Positions 31,761-41,067 of a stretch of DNA of 64,000 bases are shown piece by piece. A program made the translations under genes and the position numbers. The notes beneath the pieces are model-generated. The model did not search any database, was not told the DNA's origin, and saw only the letters and a program-made list of their open reading frames with translations. The DNA lies in the NCBI GenBank assembly GCA_902558815.1, contig CACEFF010000003.1, positions 28,723 to 92,722 on the forward strand, read 5' to 3'. Numbering within the stretch: position 1 is the first letter of the stretch; the number at the start of each line of letters is the position of its first letter. The DNA comes from an uncultured Pelagibacteraceae bacterium (lineage in GTDB: Bacteria; Pseudomonadota; Alphaproteobacteria; Pelagibacterales; Pelagibacteraceae).

Positions 31761-32071
31761 TTATCAATTTCATCTATTAGAGTATCTGTTTCTTGATTTA
31801 ATTCATCAATTTTTTCTGAAAATTCAATTTGTTTTTTTTGTTCTATTTTTTCAAAATTTTGAAATTCATCCAATTTTTTACTTAAATTGTTATAATCATC
31901 TAATAAAATTTTATATTTGTCTTCTAATTCCTGTTTTTCAATTTCTAATTGATTTTTCTGTGAACTCAAATTTTCAATGTTTTTTTTTAAATCTGGGTTT
32001 TTGAGATTTAAATTTTTTAATTTTGTTAAGGCAAAATTTAGTTTTTTTTCTTTTTCGATCACAGAATTCAT
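31748..32071 (-). CDS. Coiled-coil protein, candidate ZapA partner (ZauP-like)
   Basis: A 107-residue protein that is almost entirely heptad-like coiled coil (LKNLNLKNPDLKKNIENLSSQKNQLEIEKQELEDKYKILLDDYNNLSKKLDEFQNFEKIEQKK), with no signal peptide or membrane span. Position directly upstream of and overlapping zapA, and next to tkt, matches the small coiled-coil proteins (DUF4164-like, ZauP in Caulobacter) that alphaproteobacteria encode beside zapA. The role in Z-ring focusing is inferred from context, not from conserved residues. Confidence 0.65.
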   Translation of the reverse strand: MNSVIEKEKKLNFALTKLKNLNLKNPDLKKNIENLSSQKNQLEIEKQELEDKYKILLDDYNNLSKKLDEFQNFEKIEQKKQIEFSEKIDELNQETDTLIDEIDKWQT

Positions 32072-32126
32072 ATATATATAAATATATTATTAAATTGAAT
32101 CTTCTTAGTCTAGACAGGATAACTTT

Positions 32127-34070
32127 TTGAGCAAACTTTATAAAGAATTAGCTAATTGTATTAGATTTTTGTCTATAGACGCTGTTCAAAAAGCTAATTC
32201 GGGACATCCAGGTATGCCAATGGGGATGGCTGATGTTGCAACAGTTCTTTTTAAAGATTTTTTGAATTTTGATCCTAAAAATCCAAATTGGTTAAATAGA
32301 GACAGATTCGTTCTTTCTGCAGGTCATGGTTCTATGTTGCTTTACTCTCTTTTATATTTAACTGGTTATAAAAGTATTTCTTTAAATGATATAAAAAATT
32401 TTAGACAACTTAATTCAATTTGTGCTGGTCACCCAGAATATCACCCCAATTCAGGAATAGAAACCACTACTGGTCCTTTAGGCCAAGGAATATCAAATGC
32501 TGTTGGCTTTGCTATATCAGAAGAAATTTTAAAAAAAAAAATTGGAAAAAATAAAATTAATCATAAAACTTATGTTCTGGCAGGTGATGGATGTTTAATG
32601 GAAGGAATAAGCCACGAGGCATTAAGTCTTGCTGGACATCTAAAATTAAAAAATTTAATTTTACTTTTTGATAACAACTCTATTTCAATTGATGGTCCTA
32701 CTAGTCTTGCAGTTTCAGATGACCATGAAAAAAGATTTAAAAGTTATGGTTGGGATTACATAAAAATTAATGGTCATAATTATAAAGAAATATATAAAGC
32801 TTTAAAGAAAGCTCAAAATTCTAAAAAACCTTTAGCTATTTCATGTAAGACAACAATTGGTTATGGATCACCAAATAAAAGTGGCAAAGCTTCATCCCAT
32901 GGAAGTCCTTTGGGAGAAGAGGAAATAAAATTAGTTAGAAAGAAACTAAAATGGAAACATGAACCTTTTGAAATTCCAATCAATATATTTAATGAGTGGA
33001 AGAAAATTGGAAATAAAGCTCATCAAAAAGCTAAAAAGTATAAAAATATATCCAAAAAAAAAATTGCTGATGATAAAATTTTAAGTTCCTTTAAAAGTTC
33101 AATCAAAAAATTAAAAGATAATTATATCAATAACCCTAAACCAATCGCAACAAGAAAATCATCAGAAATGTTTTTAGAGTTGGTATCTAAATTACCAAAT
33201 CTTATCGGTGGTTCGGCTGACTTAGCGGGATCAAATAATACAAAAACAAAGGACCATAAGATAATAAAGCCAGGTATTTTTTCTGGTAACTATATCCATT
33301 ACGGAGTGAGAGAACATGCTATGTGTGGAATAATGAATGGAATCGCTCTTCATAGTGATTTAATTCCTTATGGAGGAACCTTTTTGATATTCAGTGATTA
33401 TTGTAAACCTTCAATAAGATTAGCGGCAATGATGAAACAAAGAGTAATATATGTTTTCACTCATGATTCAATTGGTTTAGGAGAAGATGGTCCAACTCAT
33501 CAGCCAATTGAACAATTAACAAGCTTGAGATCGATTCCAAATTTAAATGTTTTTAGGCCTGCTGATTTAATAGAAACTTTTGAATGTTGGCAATTAGCAA
33601 TCGAAAATAAAAAAACTCCAAGTGTAATTGCATTAACAAGACAAGGAATCGGGCCTGTGAGGGAAAGAAATTCCTCTAAAAATGAGTCAGCTTCAGGTGC
33701 ATATGAAGTTTTAAGGACGTCTAATAGTATCAAAGCCACAATATTATCTAGCGGTTCAGAAACTAGCTTAGCATGTGATGTAAGTCACAAATTAGCCACA
33801 GAAGGCATCTATTCCAAAGTAATATCTATGCCATGTCAGGAATTATTTGATCGGCAAAGTCTTGATTATAAAAAAAAAATTTTAAATGAAACAGAAATAA
33901 TTGTATCTATAGAAGCATCAGAGACAAGTTATTGGAAAAAATATACAGGTATGAATGGATTAAATTTTGGAATTAATGATTTTGGAAAAAGTGCACCATA
34001 CAAAAAAATATATAATCACTTCAATTTAAATTCAGATTTAATAGCTAAAAAGATTAAAGAAAAAATATGA
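32127..34070 (+). CDS. tkt: Transketolase
   Basis: Thiamine-diphosphate enzyme of the pentose phosphate network that moves two-carbon units between sugar phosphates. It begins with a TTG start (no earlier ATG fits) giving [36 protein letters not shown]. The ThDP site is [22 protein letters not shown]...FDNN, and the pyrimidine domain has [17 protein letters not shown] and [21 protein letters not shown]. The 647-residue length is normal. It heads the tkt-gap-pgk-fba cluster with a 4-bp ATGA overlap into gap. Confidence 0.97.
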   Translation: MSKLYKELANCIRFLSIDAVQKANSGHPGMPMGMADVATVLFKDFLNFDPKNPNWLNRDRFVLSAGHGSMLLYSLLYLTGYKSISLNDIKNFRQLNSICAGHPEYHPNSGIETTTGPLGQGISNAVGFAISEEILKKKIGKNKINHKTYVLAGDGCLMEGISHEALSLAGHLKLKNLILLFDNNSISIDGPTSLAVSDDHEKRFKSYGWDYIKINGHNYKEIYKALKKAQNSKKPLAISCKTTIGYGSPNKSGKASSHGSPLGEEEIKLVRKKLKWKHEPFEIPINIFNEWKKIGNKAHQKAKKYKNISKKKIADDKILSSFKSSIKKLKDNYINNPKPIATRKSSEMFLELVSKLPNLIGGSADLAGSNNTKTKDHKIIKPGIFSGNYIHYGVREHAMCGIMNGIALHSDLIPYGGTFLIFSDYCKPSIRLAAMMKQRVIYVFTHDSIGLGEDGPTHQPIEQLTSLRSIPNLNVFRPADLIETFECWQLAIENKKTPSVIALTRQGIGPVRERNSSKNESASGAYEVLRTSNSIKATILSSGSETSLACDVSHKLATEGIYSKVISMPCQELFDRQSLDYKKKILNETEIIVSIEASETSYWKKYTGMNGLNFGINDFGKSAPYKKIYNHFNLNSDLIAKKIKEKI

Positions 34071-35074
34071 AAATAAAAGTTGGAATTAATGGAATGGGCA
34101 GAATAGGGAGGATGATTGTCCGAGCTATTTTTGAGAGTAAAAATAAGAATATAGAAATAAAACATATTAATAACAGAACAAATACCGAAACATGTTCTAA
34201 CCTTTTAAAATACGATTCAATTCATGGAAGATTTAATGCAAAAGTAAATTTTGATAAAAACCATCTACTTATTAATAAAAATAAGATTACTTTTAGCCAA
34301 GAAGCAGATTTAAATAAAATTAATTGGAAAAAATTTGATGTTGATTATGTTTTTGAATGTACTGGTAAATTTAATTCAAAAGATGAATTATTATCCCACA
34401 TTAAAAATGGTGCAAAAAAAGTTATTGTTTCAGCTCCATGTAAAAACGCTGACAAGACAATTGTATTTGGGGTTAATGAAAACAAATTAAAGAAAAAAGA
34501 TAATATTATTTCTGCTGCGTCTTGTACAACAAATTGTCTCGCTCCAGTTGCTCATATTTTAAACACGAATTTTGAAATTAAAAAAGGTTTTATGACAACC
34601 ATTCATGCATTTACTAGTGACCAAAGAATTTTAGATAATTCTCATAAAGACCCAAGAAGAGCTAGATCTGCAAGCCAATCAATAGTACCTACTTCGACTG
34701 GAGCATCAAAAGCAATAGGCGAAATTATACCTTCACTTAAGGGTAAAATAGAAGGTGTAGCAATGAGGGTACCAACACCAAACGTTTCTTTAATTGAATT
34801 AGTTTTTTGTACTAAGCAAAATTTAAGTGTGGAAAAGATAAATTCATCATTTATGGATTTTAGTAAGAAACAAAAAAGTAAGATTATAGAGGTTACCAGG
34901 GAAAAACTTGTATCTATTGATTTTAATCATAACCCTGCTTCAGCAATTATTGATGGGTCGCTAACAAATGTTGTTGGAATTGATATGGGTAAAATTTCTG
35001 CTTGGTATGATAACGAGTGGGGTTTTTCTAATAGGATGTGTGATATTGCTGAATACCTCCATAAGATTTCTTAA
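34067..35074 (+). CDS. gap: Glyceraldehyde-3-phosphate dehydrogenase
   Basis: Phosphorylating GAPDH, reversible between glyceraldehyde 3-phosphate and 1,3-bisphosphoglycerate. The Rossmann start is [16 protein letters not shown], the catalytic Cys is in [17 protein letters not shown] (about residue 151), and the C-terminal block is [19 protein letters not shown]. The acidic/Asn position after the second beta strand (HINNRT) would bear on NAD versus NADP preference, which I cannot settle. It overlaps tkt by 4 bp and pgk by 1 bp (TAATG). Confidence 0.97.
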   Translation: MKIKVGINGMGRIGRMIVRAIFESKNKNIEIKHINNRTNTETCSNLLKYDSIHGRFNAKVNFDKNHLLINKNKITFSQEADLNKINWKKFDVDYVFECTGKFNSKDELLSHIKNGAKKVIVSAPCKNADKTIVFGVNENKLKKKDNIISAASCTTNCLAPVAHILNTNFEIKKGFMTTIHAFTSDQRILDNSHKDPRRARSASQSIVPTSTGASKAIGEIIPSLKGKIEGVAMRVPTPNVSLIELVFCTKQNLSVEKINSSFMDFSKKQKSKIIEVTREKLVSIDFNHNPASAIIDGSLTNVVGIDMGKISAWYDNEWGFSNRMCDIAEYLHKIS

Positions 35075-36252
35075 TGAACAATATAAAAGATCAAAAAAAT
35101 CTTTCTCAAAAGATAGTTTTATTAAGATTAGATTTAAATGTACCCCTTAAAAATAAAAAAATTATTGATCAAACAAGAATTGATAAAATACTACCTGTAA
35201 TTAATTTTTTACTTCAAAAAAAATCTAAAATAGTGATCATTGCACATGTTGGAAGACCTAAGGGAAAAACTAATGAAGATTTATCCTTAAAACCAATTTG
35301 TGAAAATTTAGAAAAAAAAATAAAACAAAAAATTAGATTAATTAATGAAAATGTTTTTAATTTAAAAAAAGAGGATTTATTTAAACAAACAAAAGATCAA
35401 ATAGTTTTACTAGAAAATATCAGATTCTATATAGAAGAAGAGAAAAACGATTTAGATTTCTCAAAACATTTAGCAAAACTTGGAGATTTATTTGTTAATG
35501 ATGCATTTTCTTGTTCTCATAGATCACATGCCTCAGTTTGTAATATTACAAAATTTATACCATCTTTTGCAGGTCTACAGTTAGAAACAGAATTAAATGC
35601 ATTAAAAAAAGTAACTTCCGAAATAAAAAAACCAATTACTTGTATTATTGGAGGATCGAAAATCTCAACAAAGATTGAGGTAATCAAAAATTTAATCCCT
35701 AAATTCGATAATATTATTATTGTAGGAGGAATGGCTAACAATATTTTAAATTACAAAGGAAATAGTATAGGAAAATCAATTAAAGAAAATAATTGTGAAC
35801 CAATTATAGAAGAGATTTTTAAAACTTTAAAAATTCATTCATGCTCTTTAATTTATCCGATAGATGTTTCTACTGGAAAAAAAATGGATGACAGTTCCCA
35901 AGTTAAAGAACTAAATCAAATTGAAAAAGATGACTTTATTTTAGATATTGGGCCAAAAACTATTAATAAAATAATTAATACAATTGAAAATAGTAAAACT
36001 ATTTTGTGGAATGGTCCAGCTGGTTATTTTGAAAATCCAAATTTTGCTACTGGAAGTTTGGAGATTGCAAAAAAAATTATAGAAAAAAATAAAAAAGATT
36101 TAATTTTTTCAGTTGTTGGAGGAGGTGATACGATAGCTCTTTTAAACAAAATTGAAGCACTAAATAATTTTAATTTTGTTTCAACTGCTGGTGGAGCATT
36201 CTTAAATTATCTTGAAGGAAAAGAACTTCCTGGTATAAGGGCCCTAAAATAA
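35074..36252 (+). CDS. pgk: Phosphoglycerate kinase
   Basis: Reversible phosphate transfer between 1,3-bisphosphoglycerate and ADP. The N-domain has VLLRLDLNVPL (usually RxDFNVP), VIIAHVGRPKGK and VNDAFSCSHRSHAS; the hinge region has FAGLQLETELNAL; the C-domain nucleotide block is ILWNGPAGYFE and VVGGGDTIALL, ending STAGGAFLNYLEGKELPGI. The 392-residue length is normal. It is tightly coupled to gap upstream and fba downstream (1-bp gap). Confidence 0.97.
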   Translation: MNNIKDQKNLSQKIVLLRLDLNVPLKNKKIIDQTRIDKILPVINFLLQKKSKIVIIAHVGRPKGKTNEDLSLKPICENLEKKIKQKIRLINENVFNLKKEDLFKQTKDQIVLLENIRFYIEEEKNDLDFSKHLAKLGDLFVNDAFSCSHRSHASVCNITKFIPSFAGLQLETELNALKKVTSEIKKPITCIIGGSKISTKIEVIKNLIPKFDNIIIVGGMANNILNYKGNSIGKSIKENNCEPIIEEIFKTLKIHSCSLIYPIDVSTGKKMDDSSQVKELNQIEKDDFILDIGPKTINKIINTIENSKTILWNGPAGYFENPNFATGSLEIAKKIIEKNKKDLIFSVVGGGDTIALLNKIEALNNFNFVSTAGGAFLNYLEGKELPGIRALK

Positions 36253-36253
36253 T

Positions 36254-37261
36254 ATGTCTGAATTAAACAATATAGCTCTTGAGATTCTTGGAAATGGAAA
36301 GGGGATTTTGGCTGCAGACGAAAGTACAGCCACAATGACTAAAAGATTAGAGAGTGTTAATGTTCAATCAAATGCAGAAAATAGATTACGTTTTAGAGAG
36401 ACTCTTTTTAGCTCAGGTGGTATGTCAGAATGCATCGGAGGAGTGATTTTATATGATGAAACTATAAAACAGACAACCTCAAAAAAAATTAAAATTCCTG
36501 AACTTATTTCTAGTATGGGATCCCACCCAGGTATAAAGGTTGATACTGGAGCTAAAGTTTTAGCAGGTTCCCCCAACGAAAAAATTACAGAAGGACTCGA
36601 TGGACTTAGAGAAAGATTAAAAGAATACTACAAACTTGGAGCAAAATTCACAAAATGGAGAGGTGTATATACCATTTCAAAAAATCACCCAAGTGAACTA
36701 TCAATACAATCCAATGCTCATGCTTTAGCAAGGTATGCTGCATTAGTTCAAGAATGCAATATGGTTCCTATAGTAGAACCTGAAGTGTTAATGGATGGTG
36801 ATCATTCGGCTAAAGATTGTCTAAATAAAACTTCTGAGGTTATAAAAAAATGTTTTGATGAACTTATTTTACATAAAGTTGAATTAAAAGGAGTTATTTT
36901 AAAACCAAATATGATTTTAGCAGGAACAAAATCTACAAATAAAATCTCTAGTGAAAAAGTTGCAAAATTAACTTTGGAATGTTTGAAAAGTTCTGTCCCA
37001 TCAGAAGTTCCTGGTATAGCTTTTTTATCTGGTGGACAATCTGAAATAGAGTCGACAGAAAATTTAAATTTGATAAATCAGCTCAATAAAACAAATTTTA
37101 TTATGAGCTATTCTTATGGAAGAGCTTTGCAACAAAGTGCTCTTAAATTTTGGTCAAAGAATATAGAAGATGTTGAAGGTACTCAAAAAGTATTTAATCA
37201 CAGGGCAAAAATGAATACATTAGCTGCTCAAGGAAAGTGGTCAAAAGAAATTGAGAATTAA
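36254..37261 (+). CDS. fba: Fructose-bisphosphate aldolase, class I
   Basis: Schiff-base aldolase joining or cleaving fructose 1,6-bisphosphate. The class I start GKGILAADESTATMTKRLESV is clear, followed by GVILYDETIKQ, LRERLKEYYKLGAKFTKWRGVY, and the Schiff-base Lys in KGVILKPNMILAG; FLSGGQSEIE and the phosphate-binding FIMSYSYGRALQQSALKFW complete the barrel. The 335-residue length fits the short bacterial class I enzyme. It is metal independent, unlike the more common bacterial class II enzyme. It overlaps the next gene by 11 bp. Confidence 0.96.
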   Translation: MSELNNIALEILGNGKGILAADESTATMTKRLESVNVQSNAENRLRFRETLFSSGGMSECIGGVILYDETIKQTTSKKIKIPELISSMGSHPGIKVDTGAKVLAGSPNEKITEGLDGLRERLKEYYKLGAKFTKWRGVYTISKNHPSELSIQSNAHALARYAALVQECNMVPIVEPEVLMDGDHSAKDCLNKTSEVIKKCFDELILHKVELKGVILKPNMILAGTKSTNKISSEKVAKLTLECLKSSVPSEVPGIAFLSGGQSEIESTENLNLINQLNKTNFIMSYSYGRALQQSALKFWSKNIEDVEGTQKVFNHRAKMNTLAAQGKWSKEIEN

Positions 37262-37865
37262 TAAAAAAAAATTTATTTATCTTATTTCCCCTAACAAAAT
37301 AAATAAGTCTTTTTATGAAGATTTAAGTGAAATATTAAGATTAAAAAAAGTTAGTTTTTTTCAATTAAGATTGAAAGACACTCCCTTTAAAAAAAAGTTA
37401 TTTATTGCAAAAAAGATAAAAAAAATTTGTAAAAAATTTAAAACAAAATTTTTAATAAACGATGATGTTTATCTTGCTAAAAAATTGCATTCTGATGGCT
37501 GTCACTTAGGACAAAAAGATATGGATCTAACAGAAGCAAGAAAAATTTTGAAGAAAAAGATTATAGGCATCACATGTCATAACTCTTTAAAATTAGCTAA
37601 GTCAGCTATTAAAAAAAATGCTGATTATTTAGCTTTTGGAGCATTCAATATTTCAAAGACAAAAAAAATTAAGTACATAGCAAGTATAAATTTATTAAAT
37701 AAGATTAAAAAGATAACAAATACTCCTATTGTTGCTATTGGTGGCATTAATTCAAATAATTATAAAAAACTCCTATTGAATAAAGCTAACTTTTTAGCTA
37801 TTTCAGGCTACGTTTGGAAAAATAAAAATTTAAAACCCTTAGATGCAATTAAAAAATTAAAATGA
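37251..37865 (+). CDS. thiE: Thiamine-phosphate synthase-like protein
   Basis: TIM-barrel protein of the ThiE/TenI family; ThiE joins HMP diphosphate and thiazole phosphate. The blocks FFQLRLKDTPFKKK, LINDDVYLAKKLHSDGCHLGQKDM, GITCHNSLKLAKSA, ADYLAFGAF and TPIVAIGGINSNNYKKLL keep the ThiE order and the Arg/Lys that bind diphosphate. At 204 residues it is normal. The start is TTG, inside the end of fba, as no ATG is suitably placed; efp begins 4 bp before its stop. A TenI-like thiazole isomerase is the alternative. Confidence 0.82.
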   Translation: MRINKKKFIYLISPNKINKSFYEDLSEILRLKKVSFFQLRLKDTPFKKKLFIAKKIKKICKKFKTKFLINDDVYLAKKLHSDGCHLGQKDMDLTEARKILKKKIIGITCHNSLKLAKSAIKKNADYLAFGAFNISKTKKIKYIASINLLNKIKKITNTPIVAIGGINSNNYKKLLLNKANFLAISGYVWKNKNLKPLDAIKKLK

Positions 37866-38422
37866 AAATAAACGCCAGTGAAATAAGAGTTGGAATGTTG
37901 CTTGAGTATAAAAATGATTTATGGCAAGTACTTAAAACTCAACATGTTAAACCAGGCAAAGGTGGAGCTTTTGCTCAAATCGAAATGAAAAGTGTAAATA
38001 AGAATACTAAGCTTAATGAAAGATTTCGATCAAGTGAAACAGTAGAAAAAGCGTCATTAGAGGAAACTAGCTTTAATTTTCTTTACGATGATGAAAGTAA
38101 ATATTTTTTTATGAATCCAAAATCTTTTGAACAAATTGAGATAAAAAAAGAAGTTATTGGTGAAAAAGGAAAATTGTTAACAGAAAATCTTGGAGTTATA
38201 ATTAGTTTTTATAATGAGTCCCCTATTGCAGTAGAATTACCTAACCAAGTAACTTGTGAAATAAAATCAACTGATGCAGCTCTTAAAGGCCAAACTGTCT
38301 CTTCTTCTTATAAGCCAGCCATATTAATAAATGGTTTGAATATTCTGGTTCCTCCATTCATTGAGTCTGGTGATAATGTTATTATTGACACAAGAAACCT
38401 AGAGTATGTAAAAAAAGTTTAA
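37862..38422 (+). CDS. efp: Elongation factor P
   Basis: Translation factor that binds the ribosomal E site and relieves stalling at polyproline. The KOW-like N-domain reads INASEIRVGMLLEYKNDLWQVLKTQHVKPGKGGAFAQIEMK, with Lys33 at the position modified in many bacteria. The middle and C-terminal OB domains have LPNQVTCEIKSTDAALKGQTVSSSYKPAILINGLNILVPPFIESGD, and it ends VIIDTRNLEYV. The 186-residue length is normal. It overlaps the thiE-like gene by 4 bp (ATGA). Confidence 0.97.
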   Translation: MKINASEIRVGMLLEYKNDLWQVLKTQHVKPGKGGAFAQIEMKSVNKNTKLNERFRSSETVEKASLEETSFNFLYDDESKYFFMNPKSFEQIEIKKEVIGEKGKLLTENLGVIISFYNESPIAVELPNQVTCEIKSTDAALKGQTVSSSYKPAILINGLNILVPPFIESGDNVIIDTRNLEYVKKV

Positions 38423-38426
38423 TAAA

Positions 38427-39167
38427 ATGAATTCTATTTCTGCAAATCTTAATATTATGATTAAAGCGTGTGAAAAAGCTTCTAAAATTCTTATAAGAGA
38501 TTTTGGAGAAATTGAAAAATTACAAGTATCAAAAAAAGGTCCTTCAGATTTTGTAACTAATGCGGACTTAAAAGTAGAAAAAATAATTATTGAAGAATTA
38601 GAAAAAGCTAGACCAAATTTTTCTTATATTAGTGAGGAAAAAGGTGTTAAAAAAAATAAAGATGTCAACAATACTTGGATAATTGATCCTATAGATGGAA
38701 CTGTAAATTTTTTACATGGAATTCCTCATTTTGCAATATCAATAGCTTTAAAATCTAATAATGAAATAATTTCAGGATTAATTTATGATCCTATAAAAGA
38801 TGAGATGTTTTTTGCTGAAAAAAATAGTGGAGCTTTTTTAAATAACCAGAGAGTAAGAGTTTCTAATAAAAATAATATTAATGATTGTTTGTTTGCATTT
38901 GGTGGTAATTTAGAAAATAAACCTGATATTCCAAATAGAAAATCTGGCTGTGCTGCTCTTGACATGGCTTATGTTGCTACTGGTAGATATGATGGATACT
39001 TTCAAAAAAATTTGAATTTGTGGGATATTGCATCAGGTATAGTTTTAATTAAAGAAGCGGGAGGAATAATAAATGAATTAAACCTAGACAAACTCAATAA
39101 TCTAAAAGTAATTGTCTCAAATCCAAATATAAATGTAAAATTTCAGGAAAAAATACTTAACTTTTAA
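38427..39167 (+). CDS. suhB: Inositol monophosphatase family protein (SuhB-like)
   Basis: Mg-dependent phosphatase of the IMPase family, acting on inositol 1-phosphate or related phosphates; SuhB also has a role in rRNA transcription in E. coli. Metal-binding motifs are SEEKG (about residues 73-77), [23 protein letters not shown] and [15 protein letters not shown]. The 246-residue length is normal. It lies 4 bp after efp, a common alphaproteobacterial pairing. Confidence 0.93.
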   Translation: MNSISANLNIMIKACEKASKILIRDFGEIEKLQVSKKGPSDFVTNADLKVEKIIIEELEKARPNFSYISEEKGVKKNKDVNNTWIIDPIDGTVNFLHGIPHFAISIALKSNNEIISGLIYDPIKDEMFFAEKNSGAFLNNQRVRVSNKNNINDCLFAFGGNLENKPDIPNRKSGCAALDMAYVATGRYDGYFQKNLNLWDIASGIVLIKEAGGIINELNLDKLNNLKVIVSNPNINVKFQEKILNF

Positions 39168-39195
39168 TTGTTTTAAAAAAATCTTTTGTTATAAG
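39168..39195 (+). promoter_or_regulatory. Predicted promoter for rpmE
   Basis: TTGTTT (39168-39173) and TATAAG (39190-39195) are separated by 16 bp. The -10 box ends 7 bp before the rpmE ATG (39203), so the mRNA would be leaderless or nearly so. Confidence 0.45.
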
Positions 39196-39202
39196 TCTCC
39201 AA

Positions 39203-39433
39203 ATGAAAAAAAAAATACATCCAAATTACCATAAAATTAAAGTGGAAATGACTGATGGAACTCAATTTGAAACAAAATCTACATGGGGTAAAGAAGGTGA
39301 CTTACTTAAATTAGAAATTGATCCAAAATCCCATTCTGCTTGGACCGGTGGAAAACAAAAACTAATGGACAAAGGAAGAATAAGTAAATTTAATAAAAAA
39401 TTCCAAAACTTTAAATCAGAAAAAAAAAATTAA
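39203..39433 (+). CDS. rpmE: Ribosomal protein bL31, zinc-free type
   Basis: Large-subunit protein bL31 at the intersubunit bridge. The 76 residues show [26 protein letters not shown] and [29 protein letters not shown], matching the alphaproteobacterial form. It has no cysteine at all, so it is the zinc-independent (C-minus) type. It precedes the DUF1013 gene with no gap. Confidence 0.96.
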   Translation: MKKKIHPNYHKIKVEMTDGTQFETKSTWGKEGDLLKLEIDPKSHSAWTGGKQKLMDKGRISKFNKKFQNFKSEKKN

Positions 39434-40000
39434 ATGTCAAACGCACCTTTGATGCCAATGGCAACTGCTATGTGGCTTGTTGAAAATACAACATTAACTT
39501 TTAAACAAATAGCTGACTTCTGTAAATTGCATGAGGTTGAAGTACAGGGCATAGCTGATGGAGAAGTTGCAAAAGGTATTAAAGCATACAATCCAATAAT
39601 ATCAGGACAATTATCCAGAGAGGAAATAGATCTTTCTTCTAAAGATAAAGATAGACCCCTTCAAATTAAAAGCTCTGATATTGAAATATCAAATACAGAA
39701 AAAAAAATAAAAAAATATGTTCCGTTGTCGAAAAGACAGGATAAACCAGACTCAGCTCTTTGGCTACTTAGACAGCACAACATTCTTAAGGACTCACAAA
39801 TTGCAAAACTAGTAGGAATAACAAAAAACTCTGTAACATCAATTAGAAATAAAAGTTATTGGAACTTTAATAATCTCAACCCAAAAGATCCAGTGGCATT
39901 AAACTTATTTTCCCAAAAAGACCTTGGAGATGCTATTGCTAAAGCAGAAAGAAGAATTAAAAGAGAGAAGAAAGAAAAAGAAAAAGCTAAACAAGGGTAA
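39434..40000 (+). CDS. trcR: DUF1013 / TrcR-type cell-cycle transcriptional regulator
   Basis: Alphaproteobacteria-specific DUF1013 protein; homologues are annotated as the cell-cycle transcriptional regulator TrcR. The N-terminus SNAPLMPMATAMWLVENTTLTFKQIADFCKLHEVEVQGIADGEVAKGI is characteristic, and a second helix-turn-helix-like segment appears near PDSALWLLRQHNILKDSQIAKLVGITKNSVTSIRNKSYWN. The C-terminus is Lys/Glu rich. The 188-residue length is normal. It starts on the base after the bL31 stop. Function is taken from the family name; targets are unknown. Confidence 0.85.
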   Translation: MSNAPLMPMATAMWLVENTTLTFKQIADFCKLHEVEVQGIADGEVAKGIKAYNPIISGQLSREEIDLSSKDKDRPLQIKSSDIEISNTEKKIKKYVPLSKRQDKPDSALWLLRQHNILKDSQIAKLVGITKNSVTSIRNKSYWNFNNLNPKDPVALNLFSQKDLGDAIAKAERRIKREKKEKEKAKQG

Positions 40001-40068
40001 TAAAATTGAAAATCATGTATAAAATTAATAGACATAAAATTATAAAGATGATATCCACTCATTTTTTT

Positions 40069-40073
40069 GGAGG
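40069..40073 (+). promoter_or_regulatory. Shine-Dalgarno site that places the bS21 start at ATT
   Basis: GGAGG is a perfect Shine-Dalgarno core, one of very few in the window. It is 5 nt upstream of ATT at 40079, optimal spacing, but it lies inside the ORF if translation began at the TTG at 40067. Confidence 0.7.
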
Positions 40074-40078
40074 TATTT

Positions 40079-40273
40079 ATTAAAATAGAAGTTAAAGATA
40101 ACAACATTGAACAAGCTCTAAGAGTTTTAAAGAGAAAACTTCAGAGAGACGGGTTTTTTAAAGTAATCAAACTTAAAAATACCTATGAAAAACCTTCTGA
40201 GAAAAAAAAAAGAATTTTACAGGAAAACATCAAAAGAGTTAAGAAAATCAATAAGCTTAAAAATAGAATTTAA
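40079..40273 (+). CDS. rpsU: Ribosomal protein bS21, apparent ATT start
   Basis: Small-subunit protein bS21, involved in initiation. Family sequence is clear: DNNIEQALRVLKRKLQRDGFFKVIKLKNTYEKPSEKKKR. The ORF track begins at TTG 40067 (MEVFIKIEV), but that TTG has no ribosome site and its second codon lies within GGAGG. Translation from ATT at 40079 gives IKIEVKDNN, which aligns end to end with the usual alphaproteobacterial start (M/V-x-V-x-V-R-D-N-N). I therefore prefer ATT, an uncommon start best known from infC. A sequencing error or a point mutation of ATG is the alternative. Confidence 0.85.
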   Translation: MKIEVKDNNIEQALRVLKRKLQRDGFFKVIKLKNTYEKPSEKKKRILQENIKRVKKINKLKNRI

Positions 40274-40279
40274 GTATAT

Positions 40280-40356
<77 letters not shown>

Positions 40357-40358
40357 AA

Positions 40359-41060
40359 TTAAGCAATCTCAAATTTTGATTTTTTACTATCAATTAAAAA
40401 TGCTTTTACTGTATCAACTGTTAGCTGATCAAACGACTTCCCAAATTTTTCTATTTTCTCTATAATTGAGGGTGGAATAGTTATTATATGACAACCTATT
40501 TCTTTAGATTGCATATAATTATATGGTTCACGAACACTTGCCCATAAAATTTCCACATTTTTAAATTTTTTTGCTAACAAAATACTTTTTCTAAATTCTG
40601 GAAGAGGGTCTTTTCCAACATCTGCTGCTCTTCCAGCAAATATTGAAATTATAACTCTGGTTTTCTTGTTTATTACATTTAGAATTTTTTGAGTTTGTTT
40701 TGCTGAATAAACAGCTGTAATATTAAGTTTAATATTTTTACTATTCAATTTCTTAATTACTTTACCAGTAAATTGTTTCTTTGAGTTAATTATTGGAACT
40801 TTAACATAAACATTTTTTCCTAAATCATTAATCTTCATCGCTTGGTTCAGCATAGATTCATGGTCATCACCAAATACTTCAAATGAGATGGGCTTATTTC
40901 TGCAAATTTTTAAAATTTTTTTACAATAACTTTGATAGTCTTTAGCACCTGCTTTTCTCATCAAACTAGGATTTGTTGTAAATCCTTTAACAATCTTTTT
41001 TTTATTAAATTTTTTAATTAATCCTAATTCAGCAATGTCACAAAAAATTTTTGTTTTCAA
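40359..41060 (-). CDS. tal: Transaldolase, small (TalC/fructose-6-P aldolase-like) type
   Basis: Schiff-base aldolase of the transaldolase family that links the pentose phosphate pathway to hexose phosphates. The 233 residues show IFCDIAELGLIKKF, GFTTNPSLMRKAG, the catalytic Lys in KNVYVKVPIIN, LNITAVYSAKQT and SIFAGRAADVGKDP. This is the shorter subfamily, which includes both transaldolases and F6P aldolases; with tkt nearby, transaldolase is the more likely role. The convergent 3' end lies 2 bp from tRNA-fMet. Confidence 0.9.
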   Translation of the reverse strand: MKTKIFCDIAELGLIKKFNKKKIVKGFTTNPSLMRKAGAKDYQSYCKKILKICRNKPISFEVFGDDHESMLNQAMKINDLGKNVYVKVPIINSKKQFTGKVIKKLNSKNIKLNITAVYSAKQTQKILNVINKKTRVIISIFAGRAADVGKDPLPEFRKSILLAKKFKNVEILWASVREPYNYMQSKEIGCHIITIPPSIIEKIEKFGKSFDQLTVDTVKAFLIDSKKSKFEIA

Positions 41061-41067
41061 TTGATAC

